37,825 nucleotides of DNA, from positions 1 through 37,825 of the forward strand of contig DATKLL010000041.1 in assembly GCA_035542475.1 (NCBI GenBank), written 5' to 3'. The notes beneath the pieces were generated by a model, which saw nothing but the letters and a program-made list of their open reading frames with translations, was not told where the DNA came from and made no database searches. Each line of letters begins with the position of its first letter. The stretch's first letter is position 1. The position numbers and the translations under genes were made by a program. Source of the stretch: DATKLL01 sp035542475. Lineage in GTDB: Bacteria > Desulfobacterota > Syntrophia > Syntrophales > UBA2185. Of the stretch, positions 25,461-33,231 are shown one piece after another.

Positions 25461-26291
25461 GTGAGAACCGATTTCTGGAAGAGATTTTCAAAAAACAAAA
25501 TTGCGTTAGCAGGGAGCTGCGTTGTAGTTATCATGTTTCTGATCTCCATCTTTGCGCCGTGGCTTTCACCATACGATCCCAATCAGATTGATCTTAAGCT
25601 CGTATTATCCCCGCCTTCCGGCAGTCACTTGTGCGGGACGGATCAGCTTGGTCGTGACGTTCTGTCGCGTATGATGTGGGGGGCCAGGATATCACTAAAG
25701 GTGGGGTTTGTGGCCACGGGTATTGCCATCCTGATAGGGGCTGTTCTGGGTTCCGTAGCGGGGTACTATGGAAGGTGGATAGACGCCGTTATTATGAGGT
25801 TCGTGGACATAATGCTTTGCTTCCCCACATTTTTCCTCATTCTCGCTGTGATTGCGCTCCTTGAACCCTCAATATGGAACATCATGATCATCATAGGCCT
25901 GACTGGCTGGATGGGGATTACACGACTTGTCCGTGCAGATTTTACTTCCCTGAAAGAAAGGGATTTTGTGTTAGCAGCCAGGGCGATCGGTGCCGGTGAT
26001 TTCCGGATCATCTTTATCCACATTCTCCCCAACGCTATGGCGTCCGTGCTCGTTGCCGCGACACTGGGCGTTGCCGGTGCGATTCTCACGGAATCTGCCC
26101 TAAGCTTTTTAGGTATCGGTGTTCAGCCTCCCACACCGAGCTGGGGGAATATCCTCACGGCAGGTAAGGACAACATTGATATTGCCTGGTGGCTTTCTCT
26201 CTATCCGGGTTTAGCAATCCTGATCACCGTTCTCGGTTATAACCTGCTTGGTGAAGGGATAAGAGACTCCCTGGATCCAAGACTCAGATGA
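25461..26291 (+). CDS. Oligopeptide/nickel-type ABC transporter permease (DppC-like)
   Basis: Second permease of the same transporter, 276 residues. It has the OppC/DppC N-terminal segment (KNKIALAGSCVVVIMFLISIF and LSPYDPNQID), the conserved GTDQLGRDVLSRM, and the EAA loop DFVLAARAIGAGDFRIIFIHI. The GTG start follows GGTGTAAAGA. No substrate-binding protein or ATP-binding subunit is adjacent: a convergent Tim44-domain gene follows after 11 bases. The remaining components must be encoded elsewhere. Confidence 0.88.
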   Translation: MRTDFWKRFSKNKIALAGSCVVVIMFLISIFAPWLSPYDPNQIDLKLVLSPPSGSHLCGTDQLGRDVLSRMMWGARISLKVGFVATGIAILIGAVLGSVAGYYGRWIDAVIMRFVDIMLCFPTFFLILAVIALLEPSIWNIMIIIGLTGWMGITRLVRADFTSLKERDFVLAARAIGAGDFRIIFIHILPNAMASVLVAATLGVAGAILTESALSFLGIGVQPPTPSWGNILTAGKDNIDIAWWLSLYPGLAILITVLGYNLLGEGIRDSLDPRLR

Positions 26292-26302
26292 AGTGATGAA
26301 CC

Positions 26303-27250
26303 CTACTGGGCCTGATTGATAGCGGATAGCTGCCATCTGTTGTTTCCTGCGGGCCTGGTAAAAGTCCAGTATTCCTCGAATTTCACGGGCTCCGTTTTGC
26401 TTCCCGATAATAATTCGCCGCTGTCGCTTACTGTGTAATCCAGGAGGCTGGCCAGGAATCTGACGGTAATAAAGTCTATTCCTCCTTCCTGCCATGCCTC
26501 GGTAATCTCCACTGATCTGACTGCGATATTATCAAGTTTGTTGATCTTCTTTTCCGCCCGCAGTTTATCGGCATCCCTCTGTAAAATTCCGAACATCTCC
26601 TCGGTGAGGATATCTTTTACGCTTGCCATATCACGGTTGATCCACGCACCCTGAATCTTGAAAAAGTTATCCATGCTGAGGTCAGAAAACCTGGCTTCAT
26701 CAAAAGAAGCGTCCAACTGTCGAATATGGCCGATTCCCGTCTGAACGTCAGTCTCAGCAAATCCCTGGTATTGAGGAGAGGCTGAGAATGATGTCTGCCG
26801 TTCCGCGGAGGAAGCGCCTGTCTGATAATAAGTCCCGGCGGCAGATTCTGCTTGTTTCCTTCTTCTGAGATATGAATATAGAAAATAGAGAAGACCGCTG
26901 ATAAGGATGATCTCTAAAAGGCCGATGCCGCTGCCGTTAAAGCCACCCATACCCATACCGCCAAAAAGCAGACTCCCCAGAAAACCACCCGCCATTCCCA
27001 TGCCAAGGCTTCTCCATATGCTGGGCTGCTGAGTCTGAGGGCTCATCGGTTGTGATGGAGACGAGGACTGGCTGGATGGAGACGTTGAAGAGTAGGGACT
27101 GCTTGGGGAACTGTATGAACGTGAACCTCGACTGCCGGAAGATGTTCCCCCTCCAACCCTGGCAAATAGATCCAGTTCCATTGCCCATATGAAAAAAAAC
27201 AGAGATAAAAAAATTGCTGCTCCTACTTTTGATCTCTTTCCTGCAAACAT
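26303..27250 (-). CDS. Tim44-domain exported/membrane protein
   Basis: A 315-residue protein with a signal-like hydrophobic segment at about 8-30 (VGAAIFLSLFFFIWAME), a Ser/Pro/Gln-rich linker at about 36-75, a glycine/methionine-rich hydrophobic hairpin (SLGMGMAGGFLGSLLFGGMGMGG), a second membrane helix near 110-128, and a C-terminal Tim44-like domain at about 180-315 (SMDNFFKIQGAWINRDMASVKDIL...ITVRFLASLLDY). This layout matches the bacterial Tim44-family proteins of unknown role. A strong AAGGAGGAAGATAAT site precedes the ATG. It converges on the ABC permease genes. Confidence 0.85.
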   Translation of the reverse strand: MFAGKRSKVGAAIFLSLFFFIWAMELDLFARVGGGTSSGSRGSRSYSSPSSPYSSTSPSSQSSSPSQPMSPQTQQPSIWRSLGMGMAGGFLGSLLFGGMGMGGFNGSGIGLLEIILISGLLYFLYSYLRRRKQAESAAGTYYQTGASSAERQTSFSASPQYQGFAETDVQTGIGHIRQLDASFDEARFSDLSMDNFFKIQGAWINRDMASVKDILTEEMFGILQRDADKLRAEKKINKLDNIAVRSVEITEAWQEGGIDFITVRFLASLLDYTVSDSGELLSGSKTEPVKFEEYWTFTRPAGNNRWQLSAINQAQ

Positions 27251-27667
27251 ATTATCTTCCTCCTTCTAGTGACTCATCACGATTAATTGAAAAGACGGAT
27301 TTAGGCCTATTGTACAGATAGTAGAAGATCCGCGTCGAGCTGCGATTCTAAAGGATATATCGTGAAGTGTCAATATCTCCTTTTTCCAGGCTGCTGAAAA
27401 ACGCCCGTCTGCATCGTTGCCCTGCGTCCTCTGTCATTCGACGTACGTCTATGTACGCCTCACGACTCAGGCCTTGTGCGCCTTGCATCCGGCCATTTTT
27501 GAACACCCTGACAGAAGATGTGTTTTTCCGCACCACCTTTTCGTTTTGTATTTTCAAAGCAGATGGTGTATTAGAATCATTAGTATTAATTGGGGATGGA
27601 GGTTACGCCTAATACATTTTATAATAAATTAAGCGGCGGAATATTTATAGAAAATCGAGGAGCGTTC
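27251..27667. other. 417-base intergenic region upstream of sirtuin gene
   Basis: Between divergent Tim44-domain and sirtuin genes. The 124-bp inverted element (27387-27510) fills the middle. The rest (27251-27386) holds the Tim44 gene leader and has no recognisable hairpin or gene; 27511-27667 leads into the sirtuin gene, whose in-frame start could extend back to 27590 without a ribosome-binding site. Confidence 0.5.
27387..27510 (+). repeat. 124-bp MITE/REP-like inverted-repeat element
   Basis: The ends are imperfect inverted repeats: the left end CAGGCTGCTGAAAAA and the right end, read on the other strand, CAGGGTGTTCAAAAA match at 12 of 15. Between them the two halves are also loosely inverted (…TGCATCG… against …GATGCAAGG…), and the centre holds GACGTACGTC (27440-27449) and CGTAC/GTACG. 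The whole element would fold into a long hairpin. It encodes no protein. A single copy is visible here; copy number needs a genome search. Confidence 0.75.
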
Positions 27668-28447
27668 ATGGCTATTGACCAATTAAATGGGAAAATCGTT
27701 GCAGCGGCAGAAATGATAGTACATGCTAAGAGTATCGTGGTTTTTACAGGTGCCGGAATAAGCACCGAGTCCGGCATACCTGATTTTCGCAGTCCTGGTG
27801 GGATATGGACCAAATTCGATCCGGAAGATTTTACCATTCAGAAGTTCCTGTCTAGTCCGGAAACCAGAAAAAAACAGTGGAACATCCTTCTTGAAGGAGG
27901 TCTGATAACCGATGCCGAACCTAACAAGGCCCATCGTGCTGTTGCCGAACTGGAAAAGCTAGGCAAGTTGACATGTGTCGTCACACAGAATATCGATAAC
28001 CTCCATCAAAAGGCCGGGAACTCTCCGGATAAGGTGTATGAACTTCACGGCAACATGAGATATTTAAGATGCATGGACTGCGGTGCCCGCTATCCGGTCG
28101 GCGAAATACTGGAGAGGTACCGCCCAAAGAATGATATTCCTGATTGTGAATTCTGCCATGGTATTTTAAAACCTGATGTGATCTTCTTTGGAGAAATGCT
28201 GCCGCAGGTGACACTGAAAAATGCAACCTTTCATGCGACAAGGTGTGATCTTATGATCGTTATCGGCTCGTCACTGGTCGTATACCCGGCAGCCTCTATT
28301 CCAATATACGCCAAGGAGTCAGGGGCCAAACTGGTGATTATAAATAATACACCTACACCCTGCGACGAGATCGCCGATATTATCATCAATCATTCGGCCG
28401 GCGAGGTAATGGAAAAACTGCTGGAAGAAACCAAAAAGAGTCTGTAA
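27668..28447 (+). CDS. cobB: NAD-dependent protein deacylase (sirtuin, CobB-like)
   Basis: Removes acyl groups from lysines using NAD+, giving nicotinamide and O-acyl-ADP-ribose. The product is 259 residues. Motifs: GAGIS at 28-32, TQNID at 106-110, catalytic H127 in HGN, and the zinc tetrad C135/C138 and C160/C163. Where E. coli CobB and SIRT5 have Tyr-x-x-Arg for succinyl/malonyl groups, this protein reads W71-N-I-L74, so desuccinylase specificity is not expected. The ATG at 27668 follows GAGGAG by six bases. It is the first of five closely spaced genes. Confidence 0.93.
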   Translation: MAIDQLNGKIVAAAEMIVHAKSIVVFTGAGISTESGIPDFRSPGGIWTKFDPEDFTIQKFLSSPETRKKQWNILLEGGLITDAEPNKAHRAVAELEKLGKLTCVVTQNIDNLHQKAGNSPDKVYELHGNMRYLRCMDCGARYPVGEILERYRPKNDIPDCEFCHGILKPDVIFFGEMLPQVTLKNATFHATRCDLMIVIGSSLVVYPAASIPIYAKESGAKLVIINNTPTPCDEIADIIINHSAGEVMEKLLEETKKSL

Positions 28448-28460
28448 ACTAAAGTATTCC

Positions 28461-29009
28461 GTGCGAAATGGTATGCCGAACTTGCAAGTAATCGAGACGG
28501 ATAGGTTGAAACTGGTGCCCCTTGATTTTGAGAGCATGAATCCTGACGATCATCCGAAAATTGAGCAGAGACTCGGCTTGCAACTGGCGAGCATGATCTT
28601 GGGGGAACAGATCGACAGAGAGATCAAAGCGGCCATGAGAACTTCTCTGGAGAATGTCATAAGAGATAAAAAGCAGGATCAATGGTATGCAGACTGGCAG
28701 AGCGTTCTGATTATACTGAAGGCGGAGAATGTAATCATAGGAGGATTCTGTTTCCAGAGATATCCGGATAAAAATGGCGCCGTTCAAATCGGATATATGA
28801 TTCGACAGGAGTATCAGAGAAGCGGATACATAACGGAGGCGCTGAAATGTGGAATTTCGTGGATATTCGAGCGTCCCGGCGTATTTTCTCTGCTCGCAGA
28901 GACAACGAAGTCCAACCTGGCATCGCGCAGGGTACTGGAAAAGATAGGTATGACTATCTGCGAAGAAACAGATAAAGGCCTCTGGTGGAAGATCGAAAAA
29001 TGTGCCTGA
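28461..29009 (+). CDS. GNAT-family N-acetyltransferase (RimJ/RimL type)
   Basis: An acetyl-CoA-dependent N-acyltransferase of the RimJ/RimL type, 182 residues. The family opening IETDRLKLVPL, the strand IIGGFCFQRYPDKNGAVQIGYMI, the acetyl-CoA loop region QEYQRSGYITEAL (Q/RxxGxG/A-like) and the LLAETTKSNLASRRVLEKIG signature are present. There is no clear ribosome-binding site; GTG 28461 or ATG 28473 are possible starts. It lies 13 bases after the sirtuin gene and overlaps the next gene by 10 bases. The substrate (protein N-terminus, lysine or small molecule) is unknown. Confidence 0.85.
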   Translation: MRNGMPNLQVIETDRLKLVPLDFESMNPDDHPKIEQRLGLQLASMILGEQIDREIKAAMRTSLENVIRDKKQDQWYADWQSVLIILKAENVIIGGFCFQRYPDKNGAVQIGYMIRQEYQRSGYITEALKCGISWIFERPGVFSLLAETTKSNLASRRVLEKIGMTICEETDKGLWWKIEKCA

Positions 29010-29770
29010 TCCTTCTATCCTACGGTATGCATGACAGGTATCCCCTTATCCTTGCGGCAAATCGTGATGAGTTTTACGAAAGACCGTCGGCAGCGGTATC
29101 TTTATGGGATGATGCGCCGGGAGTGATTGCGGGCAAAGATCTGCAGAGAGGAGGTACATGGCTGGGAATTACGAAAACAGGGCGTCTCGCCATGCTTACA
29201 AACTACCGCGAGCGGCCGCCATTCGGGCAAAAGGCACCTTCGCGGGGATGGTTGGTAAGAGATTTCCTCTGCGGTCAGGAGGAGCCAAAAGCTTATCTGG
29301 AAAAGATAGAAGTTGAAAAGTTTGAATATAACGGTTTCAGTCTGATCCTGGGTGATATGAATCATTTATTCTACATATCGAACCGGGGGGACATGATGGA
29401 ATTATCACCGGGTCTGTATGGTCTTAGCAACAGGCTTCTTAATACACCATGGCCGAAGATTAAGCGTAGTAAGGAGGCCCTTGGATCATTACTCTCCAGG
29501 TCAGATAATCCTCTCCCAGAAGATATTTTTCATATTCTGGCAGATCGATCAAGGCCGCGCGATGAAGAGCTTCCCGACACGGGGGTCGGACTGGAATGGG
29601 AGCGGATACTATCTTCCATATTCATAACGAGCCCGAAATATGGCACACGCTCCTCTTCGGTTATCATGATTGACAGGAGAAATCATATCATGTTTATTGA
29701 GAGGGTATTCAACAACCATCCTGATCCATGGATGGAGGTAAAATTTGAATTCAGGATTCACGAAAAATAG
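29000..29770 (+). CDS. NRDE/TANGO2-family protein
   Basis: A 256-residue member of the NRDE (TANGO2, PF05742) family, with an N-terminal nucleophile-type fold. It begins M-C-L-I, so Cys2 would be the N-terminal residue after Met removal, and carries ILAANRDEFYERP (the NRDE motif), GGTWLGITKTGRLAMLTNYRE and a C-terminal SSSVIMIDR. Eukaryotic TANGO2 is linked to heme trafficking and acyl-CoA/CoA metabolism; bacterial function is unknown. The ATG at 29000 is preferred over 28985 because it keeps Cys2. It overlaps the GNAT gene by 10 bases. Confidence 0.88.
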   Translation: MCLILLSYGMHDRYPLILAANRDEFYERPSAAVSLWDDAPGVIAGKDLQRGGTWLGITKTGRLAMLTNYRERPPFGQKAPSRGWLVRDFLCGQEEPKAYLEKIEVEKFEYNGFSLILGDMNHLFYISNRGDMMELSPGLYGLSNRLLNTPWPKIKRSKEALGSLLSRSDNPLPEDIFHILADRSRPRDEELPDTGVGLEWERILSSIFITSPKYGTRSSSVIMIDRRNHIMFIERVFNNHPDPWMEVKFEFRIHEK

Positions 29771-29784
29771 AAAGTGCAGGTAAT

Positions 29785-30216
29785 ATGTCCAAGCGCGAAT
29801 ATCCCGACCGTCCGATTTGTGGTGTAGGGGCGGTGGTAATCAAAGAGGAGAAGATACTTCTGGTAAAACGGGGTGTTGATCCAAACAAGGGACTGTGGGC
29901 CATCCCCGGCGGCTCTTTAAAATTGGGCGAAACCCTGCAAGAGGGCGCTGAACGGGAGATATTGGAAGAAACAGGAATAACGATAAAGGCAAAGGAGCCT
30001 GTTTACTCGTTTGATTTTTTTGAAATGGATGGAAATGGTCGAGTTCGGTTTCACTACGTAATTGTTGACTTGATGGCTGATTATATATGCGGTGAGGTAC
30101 AGGGTGCTGATGATGCACTGGAGGCCAGGTGGGTTTCTTCGGAGGAGCTCAAGGATATGCACGTATCCAAGAATACTTTGAAGATTCTGGATTTCCTAAA
30201 TATATTTTGTGACTAA
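29785..30216 (+). CDS. Nudix hydrolase
   Basis: A 143-residue Nudix hydrolase. The full Nudix box spans residues 43-65: G43 SLKLG E49, then R57-E-I-L-E-E-T-G-I, all consensus positions present. The N-terminus VGAVVIKEEKILLVKRG and LWAIPGG are typical of ADP-ribose/8-oxo-dGTP types. Substrate is not set by sequence, but ADP-ribose or O-acyl-ADP-ribose would fit the sirtuin two genes upstream. It sits 14 bases after the NRDE gene and 28 bases before the deacetylase. Confidence 0.88.
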   Translation: MSKREYPDRPICGVGAVVIKEEKILLVKRGVDPNKGLWAIPGGSLKLGETLQEGAEREILEETGITIKAKEPVYSFDFFEMDGNGRVRFHYVIVDLMADYICGEVQGADDALEARWVSSEELKDMHVSKNTLKILDFLNIFCD

Positions 30217-30244
30217 CCGCATACATTTTTTAGGAGGCATAATT

Positions 30245-30991
30245 ATGAAAGTGATTTATCACAAGGATTTCAACCAGTCGTATTGCTCGGATCCCGCTGC
30301 CGCGCCTGGGCGGATTGAAGCCGTTTACAAAGCCATCCGTAACAGTGTGACCTTTGTAGATGCAATACCCGCAAAGAAAGAAGATATAGCCGCTGTTCAT
30401 ACTCCGTATCACATAGAAAGGGTCAATAGCGATGGTATCTACCAAATTGCTGCTCTGGCTGCCGGAGGTGCCATACAGGCTGCCCAGATAGGCTTAAAAG
30501 AGCCTTGTTTTGCCCTAATCCGGCCGCCCGGACACCATGCATCGGCCGGGAGTGCATGGGGTTTCTGCTATTTTAACAACATGGCGATAGCGCTAGAAAA
30601 GTTAAAACGGGAAAATCTGATCAAAAAGGCCTTTGTTCTGGATTTCGATCTGCACTTCGGGGATGGGACGGTTAACCTTCTTGAAGGTAGTGGTTACGTG
30701 TCTATATATAATCCTACGGCATCTTATCCCGAAGAATATGTGAAAAGTGTAGAGAGCCGCCTCTTTTCAGAAAAAGTTGATATCATAGGTGTCTCCGCCG
30801 GCTTTGATAATCATGCGGAAGATTGGGGAGGGCTCCTCTCTACCGCGGACTACAAAAAGATGGGAAGAATGGTCAAGGAAGCTAGTGATAAGAACGGCGG
30901 AGGGTGTTTTGCCATCCTGGAAGGCGGTTATAATCACAGTGTACTGGGACAGAACGTAAAGGCCTTCATTGAAGGGATGGAGGAAGCTTAG
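30245..30991 (+). CDS. Histone deacetylase-family amidohydrolase (HDAC class II-like)
   Basis: A zinc-dependent deacetylase of the arginase/HDAC fold, acting on acyl-lysines or acetyl-polyamines. The product is 248 residues, short against the usual 300-375. Catalytic elements are intact: RPPGHH at 93-98 (general acid/base H97/H98), zinc ligands D135 and H137 in DFDLHFGDGT, third ligand D188 in SAGFDNHAED, and transition-state Tyr in EGGYN (Y229). The ATG at 30245 follows a perfect AGGAGG (30231-30236). An in-frame start at 30209 is rejected. It is the last gene of the five-gene set. Confidence 0.92.
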   Translation: MKVIYHKDFNQSYCSDPAAAPGRIEAVYKAIRNSVTFVDAIPAKKEDIAAVHTPYHIERVNSDGIYQIAALAAGGAIQAAQIGLKEPCFALIRPPGHHASAGSAWGFCYFNNMAIALEKLKRENLIKKAFVLDFDLHFGDGTVNLLEGSGYVSIYNPTASYPEEYVKSVESRLFSEKVDIIGVSAGFDNHAEDWGGLLSTADYKKMGRMVKEASDKNGGGCFAILEGGYNHSVLGQNVKAFIEGMEEA

Positions 30992-31019
30992 AATTAAATA
31001 TCTGCGTCACCGGTAATTT

Positions 31020-32396
31020 CTACTTCCCGATGCAGAAGGTTGAGAATATCCTGTCCAATACTTCTTCAGTAACAGTTTTTCCAGCGATCTCGCCCAGACA
31101 ATCAAGAGCCTGCCTTACATCGAAGGCGGAGAATTCAGGTGAAAGGCCGTTGATCATGCTTTCCTTCGCCTTTGAAAGGAGGTCTGCAGTTTTTTCGATT
31201 GCTGTTTTATGGCGGACGTTGGAGACTGTTTGCGTCAAATGACAATTGTCTATATGGTCAAAAACAATCTCGTGGATAGCATCTCTCAGTGCCGGTATGC
31301 CCTCGCCGTATTTTGCGGAGATCCATATGGGAGGCTTAATATCAGGTATATGCAAGCTCAAGTCCCGCTCGTCAAGCGCGTGAGGGAGGTCGGCCTTATT
31401 GATTACCGCGAGGAATTTCTTAACCCGACTCCTCTTGATGATTTCCGTATCCTCTTTTGTAAGCGCTTCACTGCCGTCGAGTAAAATTATAACCACATCT
31501 GCCTGTGCGAGTTTTTCCCATACTAGATAGATTCCTTCCTTCTCAATGATATTTTCAGGCTCTCGTATTCCGGCTGTGTCGGTCAGTTTTACAGGCACTC
31601 CCCTGATGCTGATAATCTCCTCGATAAAATCCCTCGTCGTTCCTGGTATAGGAGTTACGATGGCCCGCTTTTCGCCAAGAAGCCTGTTAAGAAGACTTGA
31701 CTTACCCACATTCGGTCTTCCCGTTATTATGGCGCTGACGCCATCCCTGTATATTTTCCCCTCCCGGTATGTCGAGGCGAGTTTGCGCAGCTCATCGACA
31801 ATTGCCCCAATGGCTTCGGCAATCTCGGAAGGTTGGCGAAGCTCTATGTCCTCGTCAGAGAAATCAATGGATATTTCAAGAAGGGCGAGGATGTCAATGA
31901 TCGAAGCACGGATAGTCTCAATTTTCTCGCTTAAATTACCCTTGAGATGGGAAACAGCCAGTTCGAGCCCTCGGTCTGTTTTCGCCATGATCATATCAAA
32001 AACTGCTTCAGCCTGCGAGAGGTCGATGCGGTTGTTAAGAAAGGCACGCCTGGTAAATTCCCCTGGTTCCGCAAGACGAGCGCCGGCTTTAATGACTTCC
32101 GCAAGCACGGACTGTAGAATAACATGACCGCCGTGGCAATTAATCTCAATCACATCTTCGCCTGTATAGGTGTGAGGCTTTTCCATAAAGGAGATCAGAA
32201 CCTCATCTAGGACAGCACCCGTCTCGGGCGAAACAATGTCTCCATGGTAGAGTTGATGGCTTTTGAAACCGTCTGCTTTTTTTGATGGTATAAAGAGGAG
32301 GCGGGCGATATCCGCTGCCTTCGGGCCGCTAAGTCGTATGATGCCGATTCCCCCCACACCGGGAGGAGTAGCTATGGCCGCTATGGTGTCTTCCAA
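31020..32396 (-). CDS. mnmE: tRNA modification GTPase MnmE
   Basis: With MnmG it installs carboxymethylaminomethyl groups on U34 of certain tRNAs. The product is 458 residues, full length. The N-terminal tetrahydrofolate-binding domain (DTIAAIATPPGVGGIGIIRLSG) is followed by the helical domain and the inserted G domain: G1 GRPNVGKSS at 226-234, G3 DTAG at 273-276, G4 NKAD and the SAK-type G5. The C-terminal CIGK (455-458) is the catalytic motif. The partner mnmG is not in the window. It terminates the minus-strand rpmH-to-mnmE series. Confidence 0.96.
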   Translation of the reverse strand: MEDTIAAIATPPGVGGIGIIRLSGPKAADIARLLFIPSKKADGFKSHQLYHGDIVSPETGAVLDEVLISFMEKPHTYTGEDVIEINCHGGHVILQSVLAEVIKAGARLAEPGEFTRRAFLNNRIDLSQAEAVFDMIMAKTDRGLELAVSHLKGNLSEKIETIRASIIDILALLEISIDFSDEDIELRQPSEIAEAIGAIVDELRKLASTYREGKIYRDGVSAIITGRPNVGKSSLLNRLLGEKRAIVTPIPGTTRDFIEEIISIRGVPVKLTDTAGIREPENIIEKEGIYLVWEKLAQADVVIILLDGSEALTKEDTEIIKRSRVKKFLAVINKADLPHALDERDLSLHIPDIKPPIWISAKYGEGIPALRDAIHEIVFDHIDNCHLTQTVSNVRHKTAIEKTADLLSKAKESMINGLSPEFSAFDVRQALDCLGEIAGKTVTEEVLDRIFSTFCIGK

Positions 32397-32472
32397 ACCT
32401 GGTGGCCTCGAACAAAGTTGGAAATCGGGTAGAAAATATGCTGACCCCGGCAGATGGACATTTTCAATACTG

Positions 32473-33213
32473 TTAGGCTCTTCCCTTTTTTACCGGCATG
32501 ATGACAATCTTTCTGAATTCGCCTTCGCCCCGGCTTTTAGTGGTCAGCGATTCGTCATTTTGCAGTGCCAAGTGGATAATGCGGCGGTCATGAGCGTTCA
32601 TGTGTCCGACTGTCAATGATTTTTTTGTTTTTTTCACTTTTTCTGCGAGGTTTGCTGCCAGCGCTATGAGTGACTCTTCCCTTCTTTTTCGATATCCTTC
32701 CGTATCGACAACGATCATTCTACGGTTATCAGGATATTTGCTTACAGCCTTGTTCACAATGTATTGAATAGCATCCAGGTTTTGTCCTCTCTTTCCGATC
32801 AGTAGGCCGCTGCCGTCCCCTTTGATATTGAGGATAATTGCATCAGGCGTTTCTTCGATGGTCACGGGACAATCGAGGCTCATCCTTATCAAGATGCCCT
32901 CCAGTATCTTTTTCGCCCTCACCGCCGGTGACTCAGCCGATTCCTCGGTTACAACGGCTTGATTGGATTCTAGGATGACGGATGGTTTTTTTTGAACATT
33001 TTGTCGTGATAGCTCCGGCGGTGTATCTATCGTCATGTCGATGGACAATAGACTCGCCCTGATTTTTGCTTTTTTTGACCCGAGGCCGAGGAACCCGGAA
33101 GCACCGTCTGAAATGATTTCTATGTTAAGTTTTTCTCTTGGAACACCAAACTCGCCGCAGGCTTTCTCGATGGCCTCATCTATAGTTTTTCCTTCAATTT
33201 CCAAAGACTCCAT
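32473..33213 (-). CDS. khpB: KhpB/Jag RNA-binding protein (Jag_N-KH-R3H)
   Basis: A 246-residue RNA-binding protein normally encoded next to yidC. Domain order: Jag N-terminal domain at about 1-50 (SLEIEGKTIDEAIEKAC...GASGFLGLGSKKAKI), a Ser/Glu linker, a KH domain near 105-185 with the ligand-binding loop LIGKRGQNLDAIQ, and an R3H domain near 185-243 (MNAHDRRIIHLALQNDESLTTKSRGEGE). It starts 19 bases after the yidC stop on the same strand. Role in cell-envelope or RNA regulation is family knowledge. Confidence 0.93.
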   Translation of the reverse strand: MESLEIEGKTIDEAIEKACGEFGVPREKLNIEIISDGASGFLGLGSKKAKIRASLLSIDMTIDTPPELSRQNVQKKPSVILESNQAVVTEESAESPAVRAKKILEGILIRMSLDCPVTIEETPDAIILNIKGDGSGLLIGKRGQNLDAIQYIVNKAVSKYPDNRRMIVVDTEGYRKRREESLIALAANLAEKVKKTKKSLTVGHMNAHDRRIIHLALQNDESLTTKSRGEGEFRKIVIMPVKKGRA

Positions 33214-33231
33214 AGTCCTTACCTCTGCTTA

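Noticed and set aside
27348..27557. 69-codon minus-strand frame over the 124-bp element
   Set aside because: It is the translated inverted-repeat element, with no ribosome-binding site; non-coding repeat is the better reading.
31546..32127. Long open frame on the plus strand inside mnmE
   Set aside because: It is the antisense shadow of the conserved MnmE G-domain, rich in Ser/Arg, with no ribosome-binding site.
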